Shown: positions 14,457 through 29,659 of the stretch, in pieces | Numbering within the stretch: position 1 is the stretch's first letter | Layout: each line of letters begins with the position of its first letter | From: Sapria himalayana | Lineage: Eukaryota; Streptophyta; Magnoliopsida; Malpighiales; Rafflesiaceae | Length of the DNA stretch: 64,000 nucleotides | Direction of reading: 5' to 3' | NCBI GenBank assembly: GCA_029783825.1 | Contig: JAREIK010010180.1 | Location: 1-64,000, forward strand | Program-made: the position numbers and the translations under genes | The notes under the pieces: generated by a model | What the model was told of the DNA's origin: nothing | Seen by the model: only the letters and a program-made list of their open reading frames with translations | Database searches by the model: none

Positions 14457-16281
14457 GTGTATATGTCTATATGTCTATCTATATATGTGTCAATCAATCA
14501 ATATATCTATGTATCTATATATGTATCTATCTATCAATGTATATGTCTTTCTATTTGTATATTTGCCTAACTATCTATCTATATATTTATCAATCTATAT
14601 GTCTATCTATCTATTTGTCTATATGTCTAACTATCTAACTATCTATATGTTTTTTTATCTATCTGTCTATTTGTTTATCTATTGATCTATCTATCTATCT
14701 TTCTATCACTCTATCTATCTTTCTATATGTCAATCAATCAATCTATGTATCTGTCTATCTGTCAATTTGTCTATCAGTCTATTTGTCTATCTATCTATAT
14801 GTCAATCTGTCTAATTATAGCCTATGTATCTATATGTCTATCTATTTATCTATCTATCTGTCTATCTGTTTATTTATCTATCTGTCTATGTATAAATCTA
14901 TTTATAAATCTATCTATATGTATATCTATCTATCTATGTAAATGTCTATATGTCTATCTGTCTAATTGTCTATCCATCTATTTATTTATCTCTCTATCTA
15001 TCTATATAACTATCTATCTATATATCTATCTATATATCTATCTATATATCAATTTATCCATCTACTAATATATAATTCAATCATTCAATAAATAAATAAA
15101 TAAATCTATTTATATCTATCTATCTATCATTCTATCTATCTGTCTATTTATTTGTCTATCTTTCTATTTGACTATTTGTTTATCTGTCTTTCTTTCTTTA
15201 TGTCTATCTGTATATCTCTTGATCTATGTATCAGTCATCCTATCAATTTGTCAATCTATTAATCTAACTATTTCTCTATCTATCTAACTATCTATCTGAC
15301 TATTTGTCTATCTATTTGTCTATCTTTCATTCAACCTATCTGCATATCTTCCTATCTGCCTATATGTCTATATTCCTATCTTCTTATATGTATATATGTA
15401 TATCTATTTATATATCTATCTATTTATTTGTCTATCTATCTATATGTCTATCTATATAAATGATTATCTGTATATCTATCTATCTATTTGTCTTTCCATC
15501 TATTTATCTTTCTTTTTATATATGTGTCTATCTGTCTATCAATATTTTTGTTTATCTATCTATCTATCTATTTGTCTATCTATCTATATGTCTATCTGTA
15601 TATCTATCTATCTATCAAACTATCAATTTGTCTATTTGTTTTTCTATATATCTACCTATCTATGTATATATCTATCTATCTGCCTATCTTCCAATCTATC
15701 TATTTGTCGATCTATCAAACTATATATATATATTAATATATATATATATATCTCTTTCTATCCTTTTTTCTATCTATCTATGTATCTTTCTACCTATTGG
15801 CTATCTAGCTATCTGTCTATCTTTCTATGTAGCTATCAATCTATCTATCAGTCTATTTGTCTATTTGTATATCTGTCTATTTTTCTATCTTTCTATTTGT
15901 CTATCTGTCTATTTATCTATCTATATATTTGTCTATCTATTTATTTGTATATCTTTCTATCTATCTATTTGTCTGTCTATATGTCTATTTTTCTATCTAT
16001 CTATCTGTTTATCTATTTATTTGTCTAGATGCTTGTTAGCCTATATATATGTCTGTCTATCTATTTATCTATTTATCTATTTATCTATCTTTCTCTCTTT
16101 CTATAAATCTATTTATAAATCGATCTATATGTATATCTATCTATTTAAATACCTATATGTCTATCTATCTAACTATCTATTTATATATCTATCTATCTAA
16201 CTATCTATCTATATATCTATCTATATATCTTTTTAGCTCGCTATCTATATATCTATCTATCTATATATCTATCTAACTATC

Positions 16282-16285
<4 letters not shown>

Positions 16286-16320
<35 letters not shown>
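16286..16320. repeat. (AT)n microsatellite
   Basis: About 17 AT units, occupying the position taken by a (TG)n run in the second duplication copy. Confidence 0.93.
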
Positions 16321-16322
<2 letters not shown>

Positions 16323-16768
16323 ATCTATCTATTTATCTATATATCTCTATATCTATCTATCCTTCTACATATCTATCATTCAATCATTCTAAAAATAAAT
16401 AAATAAATAAATCAATCTATCTATCTATCTATTTATATTTATTTTATTGATCTATATGTCTATCTATTTATCTTTCTATTTGTCTATATGTCTATCTTTC
16501 TATCTCTCTATCTAGATACCAGTCTTCTTATCATTCAGTCAATCTGTCAATCTATTAATCTATCTAATTATCTATCTCTCTATGTGTCTAACTGCATATG
16601 TACCTATCTACCTAACTGCCTATCTGCCTATCTACTATATGCATATCTACCTATATGTCTATATGTCTATCAGTCTATCTATCTATCTATAAATATGTCT
16701 ATATGTCTATTTATATATCGATCTATCTATATTTCTATATGTCTATTTGTCTAACAGTCTATCTTTTA

Positions 16769-17124
16769 TCTATATGTTTATTTGTCTATATTTCTATCTA
16801 TTAATCTATCTAACTATATATATATATATATCTATATATCTATCTATCTTTTTTTCTTTTTATATTTCTATCTTTTTATCAATCTATTTATTTATCTAAA
16901 TGTCTAGCAATGTGACTATCTATCTATCTGTCTATCAGTCTCTCCATCTATATGTTTATTTGTCTATATTTTTATCTATTAATCTGTCTAACTATATATA
17001 TATATATATCTATATATCTATCTTTCTTTTCTTCTTTTTATATTTCTATCGTTTTATCAATCTATTTATTTATCTAATTGTCTAGATATGTGACTATCTA
17101 TCTATCTGTCTATCAGTCTCTCCA
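16769..17124 (+). repeat. 178-bp tandem doublet
   Basis: Two units start at 16769 and 16947 with TCTATATGTTTATTTGTC, and a third partial start falls at 17125. Both units contain an AT run, a CTTTTTTTCTTTTT-like pyrimidine patch and a GTGACTATC segment. The downstream duplication copy carries only one unit, so this doubling followed the 2.9-kb duplication or was lost from copy 2. Confidence 0.85.
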
Positions 17125-17621
17125 TCTATGTGCCTTTTTGTCTATCTGTCTATCTATCTATGTATCTACCTATCTATTTGAATATTTTCCTATCTGTCTA
17201 TATATTTATCTATTTATCTATCTATCTATCTATTATTTATGTCTATCTATCAAGTTGTCTATCTTCTATCCTCTATCTACTATCTTCTATCTATCCATTT
17301 GACTATCAATCTATCAGTCTATCTTTTTATATATTTATCTATCAATCAAGATATTTGTCTATGTGACTATTTGTCTATATGTATAAATTTCTATCTATCT
17401 ATTTGTCTCTCTTTCTACCTCTTTATCTATTTATCTGTCTATCGATCTATCGAGCGATCTCTATACCTATCTATATCTTTATATGTCTATCTATAAATCT
17501 TTCTATATGTCGATCTATCTATAAGTATACATGTGTATATATATATATATATATTTATCTAACTATATATATCTCTATATATATGTTTATCTATCTATCT
17601 ATCTAACTATTTATCTATATA

Positions 17622-17623
<2 letters not shown>

Positions 17624-17666
<43 letters not shown>
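17624..17666. repeat. (AT)n microsatellite
   Basis: About 21 AT units in the TCTA array. Confidence 0.93.
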
Positions 17667-17668
<2 letters not shown>

Positions 17669-18691
17669 TTCTATCTATATATCTATCTATCAGTCAATCT
17701 TTCTATATGTTTATCTGTCAATCTATCTATCTGTATATTTGTATATCTATCTATATATCTATCTATATATATAACCATCCTTCTTTCTTTCTTTCTATCT
17801 ATCTATATATTTGACTATCTGCCTATTTATCTACATGTCTATTTATCTATATATATATATCTAGCTATCTATCTATTTATCTATCTGTCTGTCTATATAT
17901 CTGTCTATTAATTTATCTTTCTATATATCTATCTATCTACCAATCTAACTGTAAATCTGTCTACCAGGTCTATTTGTCTATCTTTATATCTATTTATGTA
18001 TCTGTAAATCTATATATATGTCTATCTATCTATCTGTCAATCTGTCTATCTATCTATCTGTATTTCTGTTTAACAATCTATCTGTCTATCTATCTATATG
18101 TCTATCTATCTATCTATTTATCTGTCTATTTGTTTATATCTCTATCTATATATCTATCTATATATTAAATAATATGTCTGTCTATATATCTATCTATCTG
18201 TTTATCTATCTATAAATCTATCTATCTATTTGTATAACTATATATCTGTCAACATGTCTATTGGCCTATCTATCAATCTTACCATCTATCAATTTATTAA
18301 TCTATAAATCTATCTACCTATCTATCGATATGCCTATCTTCTTATATGTCTATCTGTATATATATATATCTATCTATTTATTTGTCTATCTGTCTATATG
18401 TCTATCTATATATATGTCTATCTGTATATCTATCTATCTATATATTTGTCTTTCCATCTTTTTATCTATCTTTTTTATCTATCTGTCTATCTGCCTATCT
18501 ATCTTTTTGTCTATATATATATATATATATATCTATGTATTTGTCTATTTGTCTATCTATCTATCTATCTATTTGTATATCTATCAATCTGTCTAACTAT
18601 CAATTTTGTCTATTTGTTTTTTTATCTATCTGTCTATGTATATATCTATCTATCTGCCTATCGTCCTATCTATCTATTTGTCGATCTATCA

Positions 18692-18695
<4 letters not shown>

Positions 18696-18729
<34 letters not shown>
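18696..18729. repeat. (AT)n microsatellite
   Basis: About 17 AT units, expanded relative to the matching site at 15720-15750 in duplication copy 1. Confidence 0.93.
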
Positions 18730-18733
<4 letters not shown>

Positions 18734-19238
18734 CTTTTTATCTTTCTTTCTATTTATCTATGTATCTTTGTGCCTATTGGATATCTGGCTATCTGTCTAT
18801 CTTTCTATGTATATATCTTCTATCAGTCTGTCAGTCTATTTGTTTATCTATCTATTTGTCTATCTACCTATCTATCTGTATATTTGTATATCTATTTATT
18901 TGTATATCTTTCTATCTATCTATCTATCTGTCAATCTATTTATATGTCTATTTATTTATCTATCTACCTATTTATATAACTATATATCTGTCTGTCTGTC
19001 TAGATGCCTATTAGCCTATCTATCTATCTGTCTATCTATTTAATTATCTATCTTTCTTTCTCTCTTTCTATAAATCTATTTATAAATCTATCTATATATA
19101 TATATATATCTATCTATCTATTTAAATGTCTATATGTCTATCTGTCTAACTATCTATCTATATATCTATCTATCTATCTTTTTATCTTGCTAACTATATA
19201 TCTATCTATCTATATATCTGTCTAACTATCTATTTATT

Positions 19239-19268
19239 TGTGTGTGTGTGTGTGTGTGTTGTGTGTGT
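19239..19268 (+). repeat. (TG)n microsatellite
   Basis: About 14 TG units with one slip (TT), replacing the AT run seen at the equivalent place in duplication copy 1. Confidence 0.93.
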
Positions 19269-19754
19269 AAATATATCTATTTATCTATATATCTATCTAT
19301 TTATCTATCTATCCTTCCACATATCTATCATTCAATCATTCATAAAATAAATAAATCAATCAATCTATCTATTTATCTTTATTTCTATTGATCTATATGT
19401 CTATCTATCTATCTTTCTATTTATCTATATATCTATCTTTCTATCTTTATATCTCTCAATCTGACTACTAGTCTTCCTATCATTCAGTCAATCTGTCAAT
19501 CTATTAATCTATCTAATTTTCTATCTGTATATGTGTCTAACTGCCTATGTGCCAATCTGTCTAACTGCCTATCTTCCTATCTACCTATCTACATATCTAC
19601 CTACTATCTATATGTCTATATGTCTATTTATCTATCTATAAAAATGCCTATATGTCTATTTATCTATCTATTTATATTTCTATATGTCTATCTGTCTAAC
19701 TGTCTATCTTTTATCTACATGTTTATTTGTTTATATATCTATCTATTAATCTGT

Positions 19755-19786
<32 letters not shown>

Positions 19787-21156
19787 CTTTATATATCTAT
19801 ATATCTATCTATCTTTCTTTCTTTTTATCTTTCTATCTATCTTTTTATCAATCTATCTATTTATCTAACTGTATAGCTATGTGGCTATCTATCTATCTAT
19901 CTATCAGTCTCTCTATCTATGTGCCTTTTTGTCTATCTGTCTATCTATCCATGTATCTACCTATCTATTTGAATATATACCTATCTGTCTATCTGTTTAT
20001 ATATTTATCTATCTATCTATTATTTATGTCTATCTATCAAGTTGGCCATCTTCTATCTTCTATCTATCCATTTTTATTTATCTATCAATCTATCTTTCTA
20101 TATATTTATCTTTCAATCAATATATTTGTCGTTGTGACTATTTGCCTATGTGTATAATTTTTTATCTATCTATTTGTCTCTCTTTCAATCTCTCTATCTA
20201 TTTTTCTATCTATCATTATATCTAGCTATCTTTCTACCTATCTATATCTTTATATGTCTATCTATAAATCTTTCTATATATCGATCTATCTATATGTATA
20301 CATGTGTATGTATCTATATGTCTGTCTATCTATATATCTATCTATATATATGTTTATTAGTCTATCTATCTAACTATATATATATATATATCTATTTATC
20401 TATCTATCTATATATCTATATATATTTATCTATCTATCTATATATCTATCTATCTATCTATCTTTCTGTATATTTGTATATCTATCTTTCTATCTATATA
20501 TCTATCTATATATTCAATATATCTATCTACCTATCTATCTTTCTATATATTTATCTGTCTGTCTATTTGACAATCTGCCTATTTATCTACCTGTCAATTT
20601 ATCTATCTATATATCTGACTATCTATCTATTTATCTATCTTTCTTTCTTTCTATTAATTTATCTATCTATATATCTATCTATCTATCACCCAATCTAAAT
20701 ATAAATCTGTTTATCAAGTCTATTTATCTCTCTTTATATCTATCTGTCTATTTGTCAATCTGCCAATCAATATAAATGTCTATGTGTGTATCTATCTATC
20801 TGTCTATCTGTCTTTTTTTAACTATCTATCTGTATATCTATCTATATGTCTAACTATCTATATATCTATCTATCTATTTGTCTATATATTTATCAAAATA
20901 TCTATCAATATGTCTATCTGTATATCTATCTATCTATCTAATTGTCTATCTGTCTATCTATAAATCTATCTATCTATCTATTTGTATAACTATCTTTTTG
21001 TCTATATGTTTATCGGTCTATCTATCAATCTGTCTATCAATCTATCTAGCTATCTATCTATTTGTCTGTGTATCAATCAAATAATCTATACATCTATTTG
21101 TCTATCTATCTATCTTTCTACATTTCTATATATCATTTATATGTCTATCTATATAT

Positions 21157-21204
21157 CTCTCGATCTATATATCTCTCGATCTATATATCTCTCGATCTAT
21201 ATAT
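21157..21204 (+). repeat. 16-bp tandem triplet
   Basis: CTCTCGATCTATATAT is repeated three times without change at 21157, 21173 and 21189. The perfect match marks it as a recent local expansion. Confidence 0.93.
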
Positions 21205-23568
21205 CTATTTGTCTATGATTCTATCTATCTATTTGTCAATCTATCTACCTGTCAATTTTCTATCTATCTATCTATCTGTCTGTCTATTTGTATTCAGTCT
21301 TTCTGGCAATCAATCTTTTTGTCTATATTTCTATTTGTCTATCTGTCTATCTGTCAATCTACCAATTTGTTTAACTTCATATATGTCTATTTTTCTATAT
21401 GTATATCTAACTATCTGTCTATATGTATATCTTTTTATTTTTATATTTAACTAGATTTTTATTTGTCTATCTGTCTATATATCTTTCTATCTTTCTGCTT
21501 ATCTATCTATCTGTCTATAAATCTATATGTTTATATCTTTATCTATCTATATGTTAATCCATCTATTTGTCGATATGCCTATATGTCTATCTATCTATAT
21601 GTATATCTGTCTATATGACTATCTGTAAATCTGTATATCTACCTATCTTTCTATATATCTATTTGTCTATCTGTCAACCTATCTATCTACCTATCTATGT
21701 GTCTATCTATATATCGATCTTTCTACATGTCTATATGTATATCTGTATATCTATTTATCTGTCTATATATAAATCTGTCAATCTGACACTATGTCTATTT
21801 ATCTATCTGTCTTTTATCTTTAAATCTATCTACTGATCTATCTGTCTATTTTTTATGTGTCTATTTGTCTACATGTCTTTTGTCTGTCTATCAATCTATC
21901 TATCTTCAGTCTATCTGTCAATCAATCTGTCTATCTATTTGTCTATCTATCTATATGTCTATTTGTCTATCTGTCTATTTTTAATCTATCAATATGTCTA
22001 TCTGTTAATCTGTATATCTGTGTATATGTCTATATGTCTATCTGTCTATCTGTCTATTTATCTATCTATATGAATATTTTTATATCTGTATATATGACTA
22101 TATTTCTATATATTTATTTAATATCTATTTATTTGTCAATCTATCTACTTGTCTTTATATCTATCTATTTGTCTATCTATCTACCTATATTTCTTTCTGT
22201 CTTTCTATCTATCTATCTATATATCTTTCTATCTGTCTATCTTTCTATTTTTCTATCTATCTATTTGTCTATCTATTTTTCTAGTTATATATCTATCTGC
22301 CTATTTTTTCTATCTATATGTCTATATGTCTATCTGTCTATTTATCAATCTATTAATTTGTTTATCTATCTATGTGTCTTTATGTCTATCTTTGTATCTG
22401 TATATATACTATATGTATATCTATCTATCTATCTGACTATCTAACTATCTATCTATATATCTATCTGTCTATCTATCAATATATCTATCTGTCTATCTAT
22501 CTATATATCTATCTATCTACCTGTCTATCTATCTATCTATCTATCTGTATATCTATCAATATGTCTATCTATCTATATGTTTTTCTATCTATCTCTCTAT
22601 CTGTCTATCATTCTATTATTTTATTTATCAATCTATTTATTTGTCTATCTATCGATCTATCTATAAGTCATTCTATTTATAAATCAATCTAACGATGTGT
22701 CTATCTATCGATCTATATATCAGAAAATCTATTGATCTGTCTATCTATCAATCTATTTATTTGCCTATCTTTCTATTTGTCTATAAGTCAATATGTCTAT
22801 CTGTCTATCTATCTATGTGTCAATCTGTAAAAATATCTATCTATCTATTTTTCTATCTATCTATGTGTCTATCTGTCTATTGGTCTATCTGTATATTGTT
22901 ATATCTATCTATCTGTTTATCTTTTTATATGTCTATCTATCTATCTCTCTTTCTATCTATCAATTTGTCTATCTATCAATCTGTCAATCAAGTCTATTTA
23001 TCACTTTTTCTATCTTACTATTTGTCTATTTGTCAATCAATCTATCAATCTATCTGTCTATCTATATATCCATCTATCTGTTGATCTATCTATCTTTATA
23101 TCTAACTTTCTATCTATCTATCTATACGTTTATATGCATATATGTTTATCTGTCTATCTATCTAACTGTCAATATGTCGAATTTCTCAATTTATCTATCT
23201 ATCAATCTGTCTTTTGTATATCTGTCTATCTGATTAACTAAATATTTGTCTATCTCTTTTGATTTATCTATCTATCTATCTATTTATCTATCTATTTGTT
23301 TATTTGTCTATTTGTTTAACTATCTTTCTATATATCTCTATATCTACCTATCTGTCTATTTTATATCTATATGTCTATTTGTCTATCTGTATCTATCTAT
23401 TTGTCTATTTGCCTATCTACAAATCTGTCTATTTGTCTATATGTCTATTTGTCTCTATATCTATGTGTCTATTTTCTAAATGTCTATTTATATATCAATC
23501 TATGTCTATGTTTATATGTATATCTGTCTAACTGTGTATCTATCTATCTACCTATTTTTGTATCTCTA

Positions 23569-23572
<4 letters not shown>

Positions 23573-23609
<37 letters not shown>
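23573..23609. repeat. (AT)n microsatellite
   Basis: About 18 AT units in the TCTA array. Confidence 0.93.
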
Positions 23610-23611
<2 letters not shown>

Positions 23612-26523
23612 ATCTTGCTATTTGTCTATATGTCAATCTATCTATCTATTTGTCTATCTTTCTATATGTCTATCTATCTAAATATTATCTATAAATCTAT
23701 CTATCAATTTGTCTATCTGACTATCTATGTATATGTATAATTGTCTATATACCTATCTGTATATAAGTCTATATGTCTATATTTTATCTATTAATCTATC
23801 TATCTATTTATCTTTCTATCTATCTATTTATCTTTCTATCTATCTGTCTGTCTAAATGTCTATCGATCTTTCTGTCTATATGACTATCAATGTATCTTTC
23901 TGTATATCTATCTTTCTATCTATTTGTTTATCTATCTTTCTATATTTATATCTTTATATTTATCTATTTGTCTATCTATCTATTTGTCTATTTATCTATC
24001 TATCTATTTGACTGTCTATCTATCTATATGTCTTTCTGTCTATCTATCCAAATGTCTATCACTCTATCTATTTATCTATCTATCTTTCTATTTGTCTGTC
24101 TATCTATTTTTCTGTATATCTATCCATTTATCTTTATACCTATCTATCTGTGTATTTGTATATCTATCTATTTATCTATCCATCTCTCACTCTCTATCTA
24201 TCTATTAATCTTTCTATCTTTCTATCTCTATATCTATCTATCTATCTATCGACCTAACTATCTGAATATCTAAATATTTGTCTATAGTCTATCTATTTAT
24301 CTCTCTATTTGTCTTTCTATCTATCTCTTTATCTTTCTATATGTCTATCTTTCTATATGTCTGTCTGACTATGTGACTATTTAACTATTTGAATATCTAT
24401 CTCTCTGTCTATCTATCAATATTTCTATCCGTATATCTATCTATCTTTCTATCAATCAATCTATCTATCTATTTGTCTATCTATCTATTTGTCTATATGT
24501 CTATCTATATATCTATAAATATGTCTAACTATATATCAATCTATCTATCTATCTTTTTGTTTATCTATCTAACCTATCTATCTATCTCTCTATTTCTCTA
24601 TCTCTTTATCTATGAATCTACATATCTTCCTATCTATCTATCTACCAATATATCATTCATTCTATCTATCTATCAATCTATCTATCTTTTTATCTATCTA
24701 TCTATCTATTTGTATTTCTATAAATTTATCTATATGTATATCATTCTATCTATGTATATGTCTATATGTCTAAATGTCTATATATATAACTTTTTATCTA
24801 TATATCCATCTATCTATATGTGCATATATCTATCTGTCTATATATCTATCTATATAGCTATATATCTATCTATCTATTTATTTGTCTATCTATCTATATG
24901 TCTATCTATCTATCTTTCTATTTATCTTTCTATCTATATATCTGTCTATTTGTCTATATGTCTATCTATCTACCGACCTATCTATATATATATCTATCTG
25001 TATATGTGTTTATCTTTCTATTTGTCTATCTGTCTATCTCACAATCTCTCATACGTCTATCTATCAATCAATTTATCTGACTATCTGATTATGTGACTAT
25101 CTTTCTATCAGTCTATCTGTATATCTTTCTTTTTCTCAATTTGTCTATCTGTCTATCTTTTTATTTATTTATCTCTCTATATGTCTATCTATTTATCTAT
25201 CCATCTTTCTATTTATATGTCTATCAGTATATGTGTCAATATGACTAATTATCTATCTATTAATCTTTCTATATCTATATCGATGTATCATTCTATATGT
25301 CTATTTGTCTATATGACAATATATCTATTTATATATCTTTCTATCTCTCTATATAACTGTCTATCTATCAAATTATCTCTTTGTCTATTTATTTATCTAT
25401 TTATCTGTCACTATGTTTATCTATCTATCTACCTATCTTCCAATTTGCCTATTCGCCTTCTACTAATCTACCTATCTTCCTATAGGCCTATATACCTATC
25501 TTTCTATCTATCAGCCTATTTGTCTATATATCAATCTATCTATCTGTCTATCTATCAATATCTATCTGTATATTTGTCTATTTGTCATTGTGTCTATGTA
25601 TGTATAAACCTATCTATCTATCTATATATTAGTTTATCTATCGATCCGTCTATATTTTTATTTATCTATTTGCCTATCTGTCTATGTTTATATCTGTCTA
25701 TCTATAAATCTATCTATATGTGTATATGTCTATATGTATAACTATCTATCTATTTATCTATCTATGTGTCTATCTGTCTATCTATCTATCTATCTCTCTA
25801 TCTATTTATCTTTCTTTATTTCTATTTATCTATATATCTATCTGTCTGTCTATCTATATGTCTATTTTTCTATCTGTCTATTTGTCTTACTGTCTATCTC
25901 TCTATCTATCTATATATCTCTCAATCTCTCTATCTCTTTATGTGTCTATCTCTTCATATCTGCATATCTTTCTATCTATCTGTCTGTCTATATGTCTATC
26001 TATTTATTTGATTATCTATTTATTTGTCTAATTATCTATCTTTCAATTTTTTATCTATATACCTGTCTATCTGTTTTTTGTCTATTTGTTTTCTATCTAT
26101 CTGTCTATTTATTTTTTTGTCTATATATTATCTATCTTTCTGTCTATTGGTCTATCGATCTATTTGTCTATCTATCTATCAAACTTTTTTGTCTATTTAT
26201 CTGTCTATCTGTCTATCTTCCTATCTACTTAACTACCTATCTGTCTATCTATGTATTAGTTTATCTATCTATATGTCTACCTATATATTTATATATCTGC
26301 CTATGTGTCTATGTGTCTATCTGTCTATCTATCTATCTGTATATCTGTCTATCTGTCTATCTGTCTATCTATCTATCTGTCTATCTGTCTATCTGTCTAT
26401 CTGTCTATCTATCATTCTGTCTATCTATCTATCAATCTATATAACAATTTGACTATCTATCTATCTATTTATATGTCTATATGTTTATCTATATAACTAT
26501 CTATCTATATATCTATCAGTGTA

Positions 26524-26669
26524 TCTATCTATCTTTCTTTCTTTCTATCAGACTAGCTCTCTAATTATATATATATATATATCTATCTATCTTTCTTTCT
26601 ATCAGACTAGCTCTCTAATTATATATATATATCTATCTATCTTTCTTTCTTTCTATCAGACTAGCTCTC

Positions 26670-26696
<27 letters not shown>
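26524..26696 (+). repeat. 54-bp minisatellite, three units
   Basis: Each unit joins TCTATCTTTCTTTC to ATCAGACTAGCTCTCTAATT and an AT run. GACTAGCTC starts at 26551, 26605 and 26659, giving a constant 54-bp period. The core is identical in all three; only the lengths of the CTTT and AT runs differ. Confidence 0.93.
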
Positions 26697-26700
<4 letters not shown>

Positions 26701-29627
26701 CTATCTATCTTTCTTTCTTCTTTCTATCTCTTTATCTATCTATCTACCAGTCGATATGTCTACTTGTCTTTCTGTTTATCTATATATTTATCTATCTTCT
26801 ATCTGTATATCAATCTATATTTCTATCTGTCTATCTATTTATCTATTTATTTGTCTATTTTTCTTTCTTTTTATCTACCTATCTATTTATAAGTCTATAT
26901 GTTTATCTATCATTTTGTGTATCTATCCATATGGCTATAAGACTATCTGTCTATCTATCTGTCTATCTATCTATCTATCTATCAATTTGTCTATTTGTCT
27001 AACTATCTATCTATATACCTAATTATCTTTGTATCTATTTGTCTATCTATCTATCTATCTAACTATCTATTTATCTATTTTTTTGCCTACATATCTATCT
27101 GGCAATCTATTTATCTATGTATATATAAATCTATCTAAATGTCTATCTATCTATGTATATGTCTATATTTCTATATGTATATCTCTCTTTAAATATATTT
27201 ATCTTTCTATCCATTTATGTGTCTATATATATATATATATCCTTTTTTTCTTAATATCTATCTATTTATCTATCTATATATCCATCTATCTATCTATAAA
27301 TCAATCATTCAATCTATAAATCAATCAATCAATCATTCTATCTATTTATATATCTATTTATCAATATATCTATCTATTTATCTATCTATCAATCTATATG
27401 GCTATCTATCTATCTGCCAATCTCTCAATATCTCTATCCGTCAATCTATCTATCTAGTTATTTTTCAATCAATCAATCAATCAATCTGTCTATTTTTATA
27501 TATGTCTATCTGTCTACCTATCTCTCGATCTACATGTCAAGCATTCTATATATCTATATGTCTATCTCTTTATCTATCTATCTATCTATTTATAAATCTG
27601 TTTATATATATATATATATACATACATATCTGAATATGCGTCTATATGTATATTTGTCTAACTGTCAATCTATCTATATATTTATATATATGTCAGTGTA
27701 TCTATGTATCTCTCTATCTAATTATCTATTTATATATCTCTCTATATATCTATCTATCTATCTACCTATCAATCAATTTGTCTGTCTAACTATCTGTCTG
27801 TTTGTTTTCCTATCTGTCTATCTATCATTCTGTCTGTCTTTCTACCTATTTATCTATCTATCTATCTATCTTTATATTAATCTATCTATCTCTCTATCTA
27901 TCTATTTATATATCTATATATCTAACTATATATCTATCTGTCTGTCTATCTATGTGTCTATTTATCTCTCTACCTATCTTTATATATATGTATTTATTTA
28001 TCTATATATCTATCTACCTATTTAGCTATCTGGCTATTTGTCTATCTATTTGTCTATATATTTATCTATCTATCTATCTATCAATATGTTTATCTATCTA
28101 TCTATCTATTTATATATCATATATCTATCTATTTATGTATCTATCTATCTACTATGTATTTATCTATCTATCTATCTATATGTATATTTGTCTATCATTT
28201 TATCAATCTATCAATCTTTCTATCTTTCTGTCTATCTATTTGTCTGTCTGTCTATGTATATATCAATCAATCAATCAATCTATCTATCTATCTATATATC
28301 TATCTTTCTAACTTTCTACCTATCAATCTCTCTTTATATCTGTCTATATATCTAGCTATCTTTCTATCTATCTGTCAATATGACTATCTGTCTATCTATT
28401 TATCTATCTGTGTATCTATCTATCTATCTATCACTTTATCTATCTATATGTCTATATATCTACCTATCTGTCTATTTGTCTATCTGTCTATTTTTCTATC
28501 TTTCTGTCTATCTGCCTAACAACCTATCTGTATATATGCCTATCTATCTATCTATATATCTATAAATCTATATATATGTCTATCTATCTTTATATGTATA
28601 TGTCTATATTTTTATGTGTGTAATTATCTATATATGTATCTATTACTCTATCTATCTTTTTATCTATCTATCTATTTATATGTTTATCTGTCTATCTATC
28701 TAATTATCTATATATTTATCTATTTATCATATATCTATCATCTATCTATCTATCTGTCTATCTTTCAATCTGTCTTTCTTTCTATCTATATACCTTTCTA
28801 TCTGTACAAATGTCTATCTGTCTATCTGTGTATCCGTCTATCCATTTATTTATCTATCTATCTATCTATCTATCTCAATATCTATCTAACTATCTGTTTG
28901 TCTATCATTCTATCTATCTGTCTATGTGACTATATCTTTATCTGTCTATTTATTTATCTATCTATATGTCTATATGTATATTTGTCTAACTGTCTATATG
29001 GTATATATATATATATATGTCTATCTGTCTATCAATCTATATGTCTATTAATCTATATGTTTATTTGTCTATCTATTTATCTATCCATCTATCTATCTAA
29101 CTCTTATCTACTCTTATCTATCTATCTATCTAACTCTTATTTATCTATCTATCTCTTATCTATCTATCTTGCTATCTACCTATTTGTCTATCAGTCTATC
29201 TATCTATATTTATATCTTTCTATCTGTATATAAGTTTATATGTCAATATGTCTATATATATATATATATATTGTATATATGTCTATCTATCTATCTATAT
29301 ATTTGTCTATATGTCTTTCTGTCTATCTATATATATTTGTCTATCTATCTTCTCTTTATTTGTCTATTTGAGTATCTGTCTAACTATCTTCTGTGTATCT
29401 GTTTATCTGTCTATCTTGCTAATTGTCTATCTACCTTTCTATATATTTGTCTATCTTTCTATCTGTCTATATGCTATCTATGTTTCTAGCTATCTATTAT
29501 CTTACTATCTATGTATCTAACTTCTTTCTATCTTTCTATCTATCTAATTGTCTATCGATCTATATATAATATATATATATATCTCTATCTCTCTCTATTC
29601 TCTCTCTATCTATCTGTCTATCCGATC

Positions 29628-29659
<32 letters not shown>

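Larger units (their letters stand above)
15360..18325 (+). repeat. Segmental duplication, copy 1 (about 2.97 kb)
   Basis: A series of non-trivial anchors recurs in the same order downstream: TGTCTTTCCATC at 15489 and 18447, TGCCTATC with TTGTCGATCTATCAAA at 15681 and 18655, ATCATTCAATCATTC at 16375 and 19327, TGCCTTTTTG at 17131 and 19922, and ATACATGTGTAT at 17527 and 20298. Offsets fall from 2974 to about 2750 along the copy, showing indels such as the extra 178-bp unit in this copy. Edges are approximate because the background is simple sequence. Confidence 0.85.
18330..21060 (+). repeat. Segmental duplication, copy 2 (about 2.75 kb)
   Basis: Second, directly adjacent copy in the same orientation, with the anchors listed for copy 1. 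It has a single version of the 178-bp unit and a (TG)n run at 19239 where copy 1 has (AT)n at 16286. The copies have diverged by point changes and microsatellite turnover, so the duplication is not recent. Confidence 0.85.

Noticed and set aside
26524..26696. A CRISPR-like array
   Set aside because: Repeats are contiguous with no unique spacers, and the context is a plant genome.
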